The position numbers and the translations under genes were made by a program. A stretch of 64,000 bases of DNA from Atherinomorus stipes (taxonomy: Eukaryota > Chordata > Actinopteri > Atheriniformes > Atherinidae), in assembly GCA_023101725.1 (NCBI GenBank), contig JALJCO010012611.1:1-64000 (forward strand), read 5' to 3'. Below the pieces are notes generated by a model. That model was not told the origin of the DNA, ran no database searches, and worked only from the letters and a program-made list of their open reading frames with translations. Of this stretch, positions 1-11,332 are shown piece after piece (positions within the stretch are counted from its first letter, which is position 1; every line of letters starts with the position of its first letter).

Positions 1-772
1 GTGTATTAGTGATGGACAAGAAGCTGAGTACAGGGAACTTGTCAATCAGTTTGTGAAATGGTGCAGTAACAATCAGCTCATCTTAAATACCAGCAAGACT
101 AAAGAGATGATTGTTGACTTCAGGAGGAGCAAGAATAAGCAGCATAGTCCTGTCTACATCCTGGAAGAGGAGGTGGAGGTGGTGGAGAACTACAAATACC
201 TTGGAGTTCAGCTGGACAACAGACTCGATTGGAAATGCAACAGTGACTACATCTACAAGAAAGGTCAGAGCAGACTCTACTTCTTAAGGAAGCTGAGATC
301 ATTCAACGTCTGCACCAAGATGTTGCAGATCTTCTATAAGTCTGTGGTAGAAAGTGCAATTAGCTTTGCAGCATCTGCTGGGGCAGCAGCATCAAAGCCA
401 GAGACTTGAAGAAACTAAACAAGCTGATCAAGAAAGCTGGTTCTGTGCTGGGGAGAACTCTGGAGCCGCTGGAGCTGATCGTTCAAAAAAGAATGCTGCA
501 CAAGCTGATGAAGATGATGGAGGACACTTCCCATCCTCTCCACAACACGGTGAAGAATCAACAGAGTGTGTTCAGTGGGAGGCTGCGTCAAGTTCGCTGT
601 AGGACGGAGAGATACAGGAATTCATTCCTGCCAGCAGCATCACCCTAAAGAACAAGACTGACTGACCTTTTTGTTTATTTAAAAAAAAAAAAAAAAAAAA
701 AAAGTGAGCTTTTACAATTCTGAATTTCCCTTCGGGGATGAATAAAGTATTTTTCATTTCATTTCATTTTAT
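1..772 (+). mobile_element. 3' end of a CR1/L2-like non-LTR retrotransposon (copy 1)
   Basis: The window opens inside a LINE reverse-transcriptase gene. The frame at 53-409 contains WCSNNQLILNTSKTKEMIVD and YKYLGVQLDNRLDWK, the conserved region after the catalytic core of fish CR1/L2-group reverse transcriptases. The frame shifts near 375 relative to the second copy at 26.3 kb. The C-terminal part continues at 406-648 and ends in a stop. The 3' tail reads gaatttcccttcggggatga, then ataaagt and ATTTC repeats, typical of this group. An internal poly(A) run lies at 680-701. The copy is broken and cannot make a full protein. Confidence 0.85.
53..648 (+). pseudogene. LINE reverse transcriptase C-terminal fragment, frameshifted
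   Basis: Two overlapping frames (53-409 and 406-648) are the two halves of one coding region separated by small differences around 370-405 from the 26.3-kb copy. This is the thumb/C-terminal part; the catalytic motifs lie outside the window. It is a decayed remnant. Confidence 0.75.
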
Positions 773-1148
773 TCAGTATTCAATAACATTTATGAATTAA
801 ACTGTTTTCTGAAACACGTTTCCTCTCTGTCTTGGTTTGGCGTTCTGAGTTTTTACACTTGGGCCAGAACAGTCAGAACCAGTGAGTCCAGAAAATGGTT
901 AAAATGGTCTGATCTGTGTGGAGATGAGCCAAAGGCAAAGATTTATCTTCTACCTGCAGACTGATGATCCAGGTGTGTGGAAGAACCTGCATGTTGTTTC
1001 ACAGCAGCAACAACTGGGGGGTCAGTGGCACAGCAGCGTCCTGCCCTGGAGGGATCCCAGGAGGCGGGATACCAAGGCCCGTTAACTGCTCATCTTCCAG
1101 AGGGAAATGAACTTCCCTCTGGTCTTCTTTCTCTAAACTGTAGGTCTT
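773..1148. other. Intergenic, no recognised feature
   Basis: I see no coding, RNA or repeat structure that I can name in this stretch. Confidence 0.4.
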
Positions 1149-1866
1149 AGGGCCTTTTCACATGTCTTAGGGCCATTATTTGCAGTTTTGTGTCCTTTAT
1201 TTGCATGCACGTAGTTGCAATAAAGGACACAAAACTGTAAATAATTCGGAGAGGAAATATTGATACAATTGTCTGTACACACCTGGTCTGACACAAAATT
1301 ACGAAGATGCAAGAACAAACTGGCATCTGTTATTCCAGGGGAACGTGAGCACATGCAGCAGTGATGGAGGGAGAGGCGGCTGCAGGGAAACTTCTGGATG
1401 CTGAAAAACAGCTGATCTCACCGTGGAGAAGCTGAATGTGGATTTTATATACAACACTTGTAGCTAATCACCTGGAACAGCTACAGATGGAGGGAAGCAC
1501 GATTACTTCAGCTGTGATTTTTTTCCCTCGTTTGCCAAACAAGATGCTGCGACACAAAGATGAAACACCTGTATGATACAGAAGCAGCTACCGAGCGACA
1601 CGTTTCTCTTTTCCCTTTCTCTTCTTGCTTGTGACCAGCTCTGTGACGGTCAGAGCGCCTTCTCTGCTTGGTGGATTGTGTATCCGTCAGATGCGAATAT
1701 TAAGAAAATCAACTTCATTTAAAAAAAAATAAACATCACAAAATCGCAACACGGAGTTTTGTCACTGATGTGAACGCTCCCGTTGACTTGACATTAATTC
1801 TGATTAAAGCTGTTGCCGTGCGAATCTTTCGGACAAAATATTCGGAGTAGATGTGTAAAGGCCGTT
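1149..1866. mobile_element. Probable MITE with GGCCTTTTCACA-type terminal inverted repeats
   Basis: The left end agggccttttcacatgtc and the right end gatgtgtaaaggccgtta are imperfect inverted complements (11 of 12 core bases match). No coding capacity is seen inside. A strong hairpin sits near the left end (1175-1245). Family is unknown; hAT-like non-autonomous elements of fish have similar ends. Confidence 0.45.
1175..1245. repeat. Long near-perfect hairpin
   Basis: ATTATTTGCAGTTTTG...CAAAACTGTAAATAAT flank an inner complementary pair tgtcctttatttgca / ttgcaataaaggaca. The stem is about 31 bp around a loop of roughly nine bases, with one mismatch and a small bulge. It may be a foldback end of the surrounding element. 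Confidence 0.7.
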
Positions 1867-1867
1867 A

Positions 1868-2122
1868 CTCTGTGTTCACACCGGACGCGAATGAAATTAT
1901 TTGCGCGAATGAATTATGTTAAGTCAACGTACAGACAGAAAAAGACGGGTGTTTGACGCAAATTTGCGAAGCAACAAGCCCGAAACGCACGTCTTATTTG
2001 CACAAATAAAACATATTTTGCCTATTTGCTCAAGTTGAGAAAATTGAACTGGAGCATTTTATACGCGCGAACAATACAAGCCCCGTCATTGTAAACGAAT
2101 AAGACGTGGTGTGAACGGACCG
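1868..2122. mobile_element. Possible second small inverted-repeat element
   Basis: The sequence tgtgttcacaccggacgcg at the left and gacgtggtgtgaacggacc at the right share an inverted GTTCACACC core. This resembles short fish MITE ends. The boundaries are uncertain. Confidence 0.3.
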
Positions 2123-2433
2123 GCACTCTGCAGCTCGCTGCTCCCTTCTACAGTAAGAAGAGAAAAAGTGCTTTTAACAGAGAAAATCACAAAGTGCTGC
2201 ACACTAAAAGCGGTGGAATAATACCATAAATGTATGACTGAAAACCCGGTCAGACAAAACTTCATTGACCTGGCTGCAACTGCTAATCTCTGCAGCCGGT
2301 GTTTGACAGGATGAAACGTCACAAAGCCGACACTCTGCAGCGGGAACAGAAAACCTGTAGTTCCCGGAGAAGATGCAGCTCTGTCCTCACTACAGAAATA
2401 CACTGAGGATGTTGGTTATCAAACGTCAAGATG

Positions 2434-3352
2434 AGTCCCAGACTGGTGTAGTGTTCAGTTTGGTCTCAGAATGGTGTAGTGTTCAGTTTGGTCTGAGACT
2501 GGTGTAGTGTTCAGTTTGGTCTCAGAATGGTGTAGTGTTCAGTTTGGTCTGAGACTGGTGTAGTGTTCAGTTTGGTCTCAGAATGGTGTAGTGTTCAGTT
2601 TGGTCTCAGAATGGTGTAGTGTTCAGTTTGGTCTGAGACTGGTGTAGTGTTCAGTTTGGTCTCAGAATGGTGTAGTGTTCAGTTTGGTCTCAGAATGGTG
2701 TAGTGTTCAGTTTGGTCTCAGAATGGTGTAGTGTTCAGTTTGGTCTCAGAATGGTGTAGTTTTCAGTTTGGTCTCAGACTGGTGTAGTGTTCAGTTTGGT
2801 CTCAGACTGGTGTAGTATCAATTCGGTCTTAGACTAGGGTAGTTTTCAGTTTGGTCTTGGGCTAGTGTAGCATTCAGTTTGATATCAGACTCGTGTAGTA
2901 TTCAGTTTGGTCTCAGACTGGTGTAGTATTCATTAACTTCTCTGACCGGTGTAGTGTTCAGTTTGGTCTAAGACTGGTGTAGTATTCAGTTTGGTCTTAG
3001 ACTGGTGTAGTGTTCAGTGTAGTCTCAGACTGTTGTAGTGTAAACAGTTCGGTCTCAGACTGGTGTAGGATTGAATTTAGTCTCAGATTAGTGTAGTATT
3101 CAGTTTGGTCTCAGGCTGGTGTAGCATTCAGTTTGGTCTCAGACTAGTGTAGTATTCAGTTTGGTCTCAGACTGGTGTAGTATTTAGTTTGGTCTCAGAC
3201 TAGTGTAGTATTCAGTTTGGTCTCAGACTGGTGTAGTGTTCAGTTTGGTGTCAGACTGGTGTAGTATTCAGTTAGGTGTCAGACTAGTTTAGTATTCAGT
3301 TTATTCTCAGACTGGTGTAGTAGACAGTTTGGTCTCAGACTGGTGTAGTATT
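2434..3352. repeat. 28-bp minisatellite, about 33 copies
   Basis: The unit is close to gtctcagactggtgtagtat plus tcagtttg. The first half alternates between 'agaatgg' and 'gagactgg' variants and is more uniform; later units are more diverged. It ends directly at the TTAA where the next element is inserted. Confidence 0.9.
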
Positions 3353-3358
3353 CATTAA

Positions 3359-5211
3359 AGGTGCCATGACATCAAATTTCACTTTTCTAGGGTTTTGGGT
3401 GTATAATATGATCTGTTGTGCACTGATGAGGTCATGTGAATGTCCAGAGTGAGAATCAAAGTTCCTGTTTATGGTCTGTCAGCTTTGTCTCTCTCTCAGA
3501 AACAGTTGAATCAGACAGCAGCTTATCATTCTACGTAGTTCCATCATTCTACGTAGTTCTATCATTCTACGTAATTCTATCATTCTACGTAATTCTATCA
3601 TTCTACGTAGTTCTATCATTCTATGTAGTTCCATCATTCTACGTAGTTCTATCATTCTACGTAGTTCTATCATTCTACGTAGTTCTATCATACTACGTAG
3701 TTCTACCATTCTACGTAGTTCCATCATTCTACGTAGTTCTATCATACTACGTAGTTCTACCATTCTACGTAGATCCATCATTCTACGTAGTTCCATCATT
3801 CTACGTAGTTCTATCATACTACGTAGTTCTACCATTCTACGTAGATCCATCATTCTACGTAGTTCTATCATTTTACGTAATTCTATCACTCTACATAGTT
3901 CTACCATTCTACGTAGTTCCATCATTCTACGTAGTTCTATCATTCTACGTAGTTCTATCATTCTACGTAATTCTATCATTCTACGTAGTTCTACCATTCT
4001 ACATAATTCTATCATTCTACGTAGTTCCATCATTCTACATAGTTCTATCATTCTACGTAGTTCTATCATTCTACATAATTCTATCATTCTACGTAGTTCT
4101 ATCATACTACGTAGTTCTATCATTCTACGTAGTTCTATCATTCTACGTAGTTCCATCATTCTACGTAGTTCTATCATTCTACGTAGTTCTATCATTCTAC
4201 GTTGTTCCATCATTCTACGTAGTTCTATCATTCTACGTAGTTCCGTCATTCTACGTAGTTCTATTATTCTACGTAATTCCATCATTCTACGTAGTTCTAT
4301 CATTCTACGTAGTTCTATCATTCTACGTAATTCCATCATTCTACGTAGTTCTATCATTCTACGTAGTTCTATCACTCTACGTAGTTCCATCATTCTACGT
4401 AGTTCTATCATACTACGTAGTTCTATCATTCTACGTAGATCCATCATTCTACGTAGTTCTATCATTCTACGTAGTTCCATCATTCTACGTAGTTCTATCA
4501 TTCTTAGTAGTTCTATCATTCTACGTAGATCCATCATTCTACGTAGTTCTATCATTCTATGTAGTTCTATCATTCTACATAGTTCCATCATTCTACGTAG
4601 TTCTATCATTCTATCATTCGTAATTTAATTGCTCCAATAAGAGCACACTATCAAGTAAACAGCGCCCCCCCCCCTCTCTCTCTCTCCTAACGGTTTATGC
4701 ACCGTCCGCTCCCCCCCCTCCCCTCCCTGTCTGATTCAGCTTCGTGTATGGAGCTAGTCGTAACTTCTGTGCAGTCAGGTCTGGGTTTTCAAACAAATGG
4801 ATTTAAAAGCAAACTTCTGCAGCAACACTGAGGGAGGGGGCCACAACCTTGTCATTACCTGTAAGTTTATTTATTTTCTAAATGCTGTCTTGTCTGATAA
4901 ACGTAGCTCACCGTCTGAAGTGCCCATGTTGCTAGCAGTTAGCCTTTAGCAAAGTCCGACCGCAGCTTGACCTAGATTCTCCAAATAAGGTCATAGCCAA
5001 ATAAGGTGTAGCCAATCAAAATGAAGTCAACGTGGTCTCCGGGTAAAGTTCCATATCATCACCGGACCCAACTGTATTACTGAGGAAGTGAGGTCTGGCG
5101 TTTCAAAACAATACTCCGCTGTAAAAAATGCCGTTTTTTTCTTTGGAGTATTTACATATGCAGTAATGCCAACAACATAAACTAGTTTTTAACTGTTATG
5201 TCATCACTCCT
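3359..5211. mobile_element. TTAA-flanked MITE containing an 18-bp array
   Basis: The element starts TTAA-AGGTGCCATGACAT and ends ATGTCATCACTCCT-TTAA. The ends match as inverted repeats at 11 of 14 positions and both are flanked by TTAA, the target preferred by piggyBac and Kolobok-type elements. The left 130 bp recur at 24187-24317, showing a dispersed family. No transposase is present. The centre is filled by the 18-bp satellite. Confidence 0.6.
3523..4618. repeat. 18-bp satellite with palindromic CTACGTAG core, about 60 copies
   Basis: The unit is tatcattctacgtagttc with few variants. Because 18 is a multiple of three and the unit lacks stops, frames of 395 residues (plus) and 376 residues (minus) stay open through it. 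These are low-complexity artefacts (SFYVVL and MIELRR repeats), not genes. Nearly every unit contains TACGTA. Confidence 0.95.
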
Positions 5212-5218
5212 TTAAAAA

Positions 5219-5535
5219 ATGTAAAGTAGAATTGTAAAAAAGATCTGTTGAAAAAAAGAAAGTCTCCTATCCTTCTGTTTTAATATTCCCTTTCTGTAAG
5301 CCCAGTCATGATGATTAACTTTGTGTTTACATCGCTTTGTAACTATAATTTATTGTATATTGTGCGCTAATATCTTATTTTCCTTTATTGTATTTAAACC
5401 CTTTTGTAGGTTTATTGTTCAAACCTTTCAGTGCGTTTGTTCTTGATGTAACTGTACATTATTGGATAAACTCCCTTTTACTTCACTCATGAGAGTTTGT
5501 ACATTCTGCTTATGTAAATAAAGTTTTTTTTTTTT
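5219..5535 (+). other. AT-rich stretch ending in AATAAAG plus poly-T
   Basis: This segment resembles the 3' end of an old retroelement or untranslated region (cttatgtaaataaagttttt), but I cannot assign a family. No reading frame is supported. Confidence 0.25.
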
Positions 5536-5760
5536 TAATCTTGTGTGCAATGAATTCTGGGATAGGGGAGGCCACAAAGGATACATGCGATGTATCCTTC
5601 GTTTCAGGCCAAACGGAGTGCAGGTTTGGAGGCTGGATTCGGAGGATCCTCCAGACATTTTTAAACGGGACAGGACTTGGCGCGCTGCTGTGACGTATGC
5701 AGCCGACCAATCCGCACTTTGCAGTCTGCAGAGTTCAACATGAGACACACCCATAGTTTG
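5536..5760. repeat. Dispersed repeat, copy 1 (related to 32105-32270)
   Basis: It shares caatgaattctggga followed by an aggaggcc context and later cagccgaccaatccg-like sequence with the segment near 32.1 kb. The family is not recognised. The 66-residue frames across it are not convincing genes. Confidence 0.4.
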
Positions 5761-6083
5761 CTGAACAGAAGCCTCACAGCTGCTGTTACCGTAACACTCC
5801 AGAAGGTGGCAGCAGAGGATTGTTTATGTGCATCATTTTCAACCTGAGGTGCCAGAAGAAGATTTCATCAGTAAATCCGCCTCCTGGAAAACAAATTTAG
5901 AAACAGATTTTTACCCCAAACAACACTCCGATCTGAAATTTCACATTTCATTTTTCCAAAAGGAAATTTTATTTTTCTGTGACTGGAAACTTTCTCTGCA
6001 GCAGCAGGATTTAAGCATCACATTCTTTTCTTTTGTCTTCCATTTCTCAGATTTGCTCACTGTTTTGAATATGCTGCACGCCA

Positions 6084-7212
6084 GGGGCCTGTACCACGAA
6101 GCCGGATTTTCTCCTATCGAGGAAACTTCAGGGTTTTTCGTCCTATGACGCTGGTTCACTTCTGATCGGGTTCTATCTCCCCGGTAACTTATCCTGAACG
6201 CTTAACCTGGTCCGGACCAGGTTAAGTTCTGGATAAGAGATCTCCGACTATGAAAGCACCACTCCCTGACCAATCAGTGCTCTTGGAAAATGGCCTGCCC
6301 ATTTTTAGAAGATCCTGTCGATGCCGGTGTGCAGATTGTGAGGAGTTCTTAGAAGAGAGAATATTCAGAGATGGTGCCCTTTTGATTTGCCACATGACAC
6401 TTTATATGAAAGATGGAGGTTTTCCTCTGCTGGACTCCGTTACATCTGTCAGCTGTTAGAGCCGTACATCACAAATGAACCACATCGCAGCCGCACCGAC
6501 AACACAGATGCTCTGCATCATACTGAGGTTTTATTAATGATAGACTGATTAAATTAATTTTGATATAAACCAACGCCTCACCTCGAGTGAAAATGATCGT
6601 CTTGCACCGCTGGGGTTGCATCTGAAATAATGTGGTTAAGAGGTCACACATGTAGAAAACATGAATTTATGGAGCGCACACCCACCCATGCCGTCATGGT
6701 GAAGGGTTACAACACGTGCACGATATGAGCCTGAAATATCTATATGCACAGTATGAGAAGCAACTACACTGAGGAAGCGCTGTAGTGTGATGAACACTAA
6801 ATGATCAGAGTCCGATATTGTTCCATGATCGGACAATCACACGGACTTGCTGCGCATTAACAGCCAGCAGTCATTCCGGGCTTTTGCTGCAGCATAAATG
6901 GAGCCATTTATTATCATTCCTTAATGATAATGTCGTGTTATCATTCAGGAATGATGATCCTGAATTCTACATATTTGTTAAGTATCATTGTCTGCTCCTC
7001 CATGATGAAATATGTCGCTCTCTGATTCTCCATGTCTGTGATTGGTCAGACGCTTCAAACGCCACCAATTTTATGTGAGCGCGCACTGATTAAGATTGAA
7101 AACCCTGGGTTGAGTTAGTACCGTTTATCGTACCGCGGATGTCTGGTTAAGTCATCCCAGGTAACAGAGCCAAATCCCGGGCATGTTAATCGAGCTTCGT
7201 CGTACAGGCCTC
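6084..7212 (+). mobile_element. PIF/Harbinger-type transposon relic
   Basis: The left end ggggcctgtaccacgaagcc and the right end gagcttcgtcgtacaggcctc are inverted complements with a GGCCTGTAC-ACGAAGC core, the type seen in fish Harbinger elements. Inside, 6330-6510 contains remnants of the transposase N-terminus in two frames (ERIFRDG, then DTLYERWRFSSAGLRYICQL). The catalytic core is missing, so this is a non-autonomous, internally deleted copy. Confidence 0.7.
6250..6510 (+). pseudogene. Harbinger transposase N-terminal fragment
   Basis: The segment encodes RIFRDG in one frame, then DPFDFPHDTLYERWRF and AGLRYICQLLEPYI in another. This matches the usual start of PIF/Harbinger nucleases ('DPFDFPDD.LYERYRFS..GIRYIC'). 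At least one frameshift separates the two parts, and nothing of the DDE domain follows. Confidence 0.65.
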
Positions 7213-8840
7213 ATATCTTCCCCGTCTGGTACACCTGTGGGAGCTGATGTCGGTGCTGATGTCGTTATTTTATTAAGATAACAGCCTGTATAACGTGCTT
7301 GTGCTGATAATAGTATAAGACGACCGGGCTGATGTCATCTCCCGTACCCGCAGAGTTAGCTAGCCATAGTTCTAGCTGGTGTTTACCTTCCAATAAGCCG
7401 TGGTATGCGGTGACAGCTGAATATGTCCATGCTGCTGTTATTTATACAGACTATTGTCTGATAACTGTAACAGAAGGATTAACGGACAGATAGTCCACAA
7501 CAATTTCAGAAACATGGAGCTGATGGAGCCGTCAATGATGGCTGATGATGAAACAGACACGGTTAACAGCAGATACATGGAAATAAAGTCAATGCCTCCT
7601 CCTCCTCCTCCTCCCCCTCCTCCTCCTCCTCCTTCTGAATTGACAGACTGATGCTGGTGTAATGCTGCCCCCCACAGTTTGAAGTCATATCTGCATTTAA
7701 GGGGTGTCCCATTTCTAAGTCACAAAATATCCCTTGACACTTGGTTTTGAGGGCGACTAAAGTCATTACTGAGACCGAGCACCGAGACCAAGACTGGGTA
7801 AGGTCTTGGTCTCGGTCCCTGGTCTCAGAATTGTCTTGGTCTTAGTGTCAATACTAGTGTTACAATGTCAGAACTTGTTATTTTCTCATGACCTCTGACA
7901 GATATGACCAGTTATGACAGATATGACCAGTTATGACAGATGACAACTGGCAGCCTTCCAGAGACCAGGTCTGTGTCTGCATCCCTGAGTAAGAGGCCCT
8001 ATCTGAAAACTAGTGAGCGTTGATGGTCCCTATAGGTCAATGTAGACCACTGCATCGCGGCAGGAGCGCTGAATGACACGAGGGGGCAAACACATCAAGC
8101 TGTGAAAAAAGAAAGAAAAATAATAGAAGTAAATAAAATATTTTCACATAAAATTATGGATTTGACAAAGACAAAGAAATTAATAAAATTTGAGAGTTGA
8201 GTAGAAACAGTTGTAAAAAGATGTTTTCAGTTGCTTTATAAAAAGCTCGTCTCCAGAGCTCAAACTGAACGTTTCCAAAGCTCTGATGCAACTGCTGAAG
8301 GTTCTGTGGCCTTTGTTTCCAGCTCTTACATGGCACAAGCAGCAGTCCGCAGATGCAGACATGAAGTCATTTCACATTTCTTTTAGCTTGTTTTTATACT
8401 GTATTTTCAGAACTACTGAAGGTAACGGTTATTTGATTGTGCCTTAAAAGGGAACTATGTGCCCAAGAATGACGTGAAAGCCCGTCTTTAAATGTGTTTG
8501 ACTGAATATCACATCTGTCCAGCTGTCAGGTCGTTAGTGACTTGATCATTTTATTAATTTCTTTGTCTTACAGAAGCTGCAGCAGGAGGATCATGGTAGT
8601 ATTACTGTACTCCCCTACACTTCACAGTCCTTACAGGCTGAGGAGGAGAGGTGGCAGAGTCGTTCCTCAGTCCTGGACCAAGATTAGTTCGAGTTCTGTT
8701 AAAAGTCTGACTCAGTTTCTCTTTACTGACCACTTCACTTTCAGACTGCAGGTTTGCTGCTGGTTCCCGCAGGTTCTAAAAGCAGGAGAAGGAGGCAGAA
8801 CCTCCAGTTATCAGACCCCTTTCAGGGGAACCGGCTCCCA
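7213..8840. other. Intergenic sequence with small repeats, no gene
   Basis: It contains a (CCT)n run at about 7591-7632, a foldback at 7771-7826, a 19-bp gacagatatgaccagttat triplication at about 7898-7940 and otherwise unremarkable sequence. A tttctttgtcttacag acceptor-like site occurs at about 8558-8573, but no exon can be supported. Confidence 0.4.
7771..7826. repeat. 24-bp inverted repeat (hairpin)
   Basis: The arm gagaccgagcaccgagacca and its continuation agac pair with gtcttggtctcggtccctgg and its continuation tctc (22 of 24 bases) around an 8-base loop. This is typical of a short dispersed foldback in fish genomes. Confidence 0.7.
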
Positions 8841-10190
8841 GTCCGGCCCCGGGAAGCAGAACCGGTTCCAAGTCTGGCTCCGGGAAGCAGAACCGGTTCC
8901 AAGTCTGGCCTCGGGAAGCAGAACCGGTTCCAAGTCTGGCTCCGGGAAGCAGAACCGGTTCCAAGTCTGGCTCCAGGAAGCAGAACCGGTTCCAAGTCTG
9001 GCCTCGGGAAACAGAACCGGTTCCAAGTCTGGCTCCAGGAAGCAGAACCGGTTCCAAGTCTGGCCTGGGGAAGCAGAACCGGTTCCAAGTCTGGCTCCGG
9101 GAAGCAGAACCGGTTCCAAGTCTGGCTCCAGGAAGCAGAACCGGTTCCAAGTCTGGCCTGGGGAAGCAGAACCGGTTCCAAGTCTGGCTCCGGGAAGCAG
9201 AACCGGTTCCAAGTCTGGCTCCAGGAAGCAGAACCGGTTCCAAGTCTGGCCTCGGGAAACAGAACCGGTTCCAAGTCTGGCTCCAGGAAGCAGAACCGGT
9301 TCCAAGTCTGGCCTCGGGAAGCAGAACTGGTTCCAAGTCTGGCCTCGGGAAGCAGAACCGGTTCCAAGTCTGGCTCCGGGAAGCAGAACCGGTTCCAAGT
9401 CTGGCCTCGGGAAGCAGAACCGGTTCCAAGTCTGGCTCCGGGAAGCAGAACCGGTTCCAAGTCTGGCCTGGGGAAGCAGAACCGGTTCCAAGTCTGGCCT
9501 CGGGAAGCAGAACCGGTTCCAAGTCTGGCTCCGGGAAGCAGAACCGGTTCCAAGTCTGGCTCCGGGAAGCAGAACCGGTTCCAAGTCTGGCCTGGGGAAG
9601 CAGAACTGGTTCCAAGTCTGGCTCCAGGAAGCAGAACCGGTTCCAAGTCTGGCCTGGGGAAGCAGAACCGGTTCCAAGTCTGGCTCCGAGAAGCAGAACC
9701 GGTTCCAAGTCTGGCCTCAGGAAGCAGAACTGGTTCCAAGTCTGGCTCCAGGAAGCAGAACCGGTTCCAAGTCTGGCCTCAGGAAGCAGAACTGGTTCCA
9801 AGTCTGGCCTCGGGAAGCAGAACCGGTTCCAAGTCTGGCCTCAGGAAGCAGAACCGGTTCCAAGTCTGGCCTCGGGAAGCAGAACCGGTTCCAAGTCTGG
9901 CTCCAGGAAGCAGAACCGGTTCCAAGTCTGGCCTCGGGAAGCAGAACCGGTTCCAAGTCTGGCTCCAGGAAGCAGAACCGGTTCCAAGTCTGGCCTCGGG
10001 AAGCAGAACCGGTTCCAAGTCTGGCTCCGGGAAGCAGAACCGGTTCCAAGTCTGGCCTCGGGAAGCAGAACCGGTTCCAAGTCTGGCTCCAGGAAGCAGA
10101 ACCGGTTCCAAGTCTGGCTCCAGGAAGCAGAACCGGTTCCAAGTCTGACTCCGGGAAGCAGAACCGGTTCCAAGTCTGGCTCAGGTCTGG
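8840..10190. repeat. 31-bp minisatellite with AACCGGTT core, about 43 copies
   Basis: The unit is gcagaaccggttccaagtct followed by ggctccgggaa. The 10-bp palindrome GAACCGGTTC is in nearly all units, with some AACTGGTT variants. Because 31 is not a multiple of three, the array cycles through all frames and lacks stops, giving overlapping open frames of 595 and 464 residues forward and several on the reverse strand. These encode only a 31-residue super-repeat and are not considered genes. Confidence 0.93.
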
Positions 10191-11332
10191 TCCCACGAAC
10201 CATGAATCGTGGGACGGGGAACGTCCCATGATGCACTGGGCTCCTCTCTTGGCTCTCCAAACAGAATTATGTGACATTGTTGTCATTCTTTGTGTTTCTC
10301 TTCTTCCTCAGCAGATTTCCCTGCTTTAGAGTTCTGATGCTGGTGGACCCTCTTTCCTGTCTTCACCCCCAAGACGATTGACCTCCTTCCCGGTACTGGT
10401 CCTGATGGAGGTCGTCCTTGCTGGTTCTGCTTCTGATAAGTAAACAAACATGTCTCCCATGACTTCACCTCCTCTTCATGCAGATGTTCATAAAAACTAA
10501 ACTGATCGTGTTCAGAGCTGCTGTCACAGCCCGACTGATTTTAAATGTTCAGATCTTAAGATAAGACAAAGATATAAATATACGTTAAAGAGGAAGTCAT
10601 ATAGGTTGAAGTTTTTGCCAAAATATTTTTGGTATTATCCATCACTGTATAAACTCATAATGCTTCTTCAGTCAGACCATTAAAAGATAATATATAAGTT
10701 GGGAGCTTCTTGAAACGGGCCTTACCTGTCTGTCTTTTTCTGTTATGATATGAAGTTTGTGCTTTATACCAAGTATTTGGTGATAGATAGTTGCACCGTA
10801 TAAAGTTTATTGTCACATCTGAGTTGAAATAGCAGAATGTGGAAGATGCTGCAGGATCAGTGGTTTCTGAAAAACACTTTTCTTTTCCCAAACACGCTTA
10901 AACAAACACCAAACTGTGATATGTTTGATATAACGGCTGATAAACACACATGTTGTGTCCTCCAGGTGGACAGAAAAGTGTCCCTGTACTAGTTTTCTGA
11001 TGTTCAGTTGATCAAATCCTCTAAAAAACATGAGTGTTTTTCCTCATCGATGTTATTCCAAGTTACACATTTCTTTCCTGTAATTGTCACAATGATTCTA
11101 CATAATGAACATTTTCTATTTCAAGCGTCTGTGGAGGAGTGAAAGGGTCATATGACGCCATATTTCTACACCATGTGGGGGCAGTATAGGACAACAAAAA
11201 GGACAGTGAAACCAGTACAGATATGACATCCAGCAGAAGGGGGCACATTGAAGCTATTCTCCACTCTGGGAGGGCTGTCCACTAAAGAAAGTTGTGAGGA
11301 GGCTCATAATTAACTTTTCACTTATGAGCATG
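10191..11332. other. Intergenic, no recognised feature
   Basis: The sequence has average composition with no convincing coding frame, RNA gene or repeat. Confidence 0.4.

Noticed and set aside
3436..4623. Overlapping 395-residue plus and 376-residue minus open frames
   Set aside because: Both are translations of the 18-bp array, whose length is a multiple of three and which lacks stops on either strand. No start context, splice support or domain is present.
8542..10329. 595-residue open frame (GSRTGSKSG repeats) and several others on both strands
   Set aside because: A 31-bp unit without stops leaves all frames open. The product is a pure super-repeat with no flanking domain. An acceptor-like site before it is not enough to call an exon.
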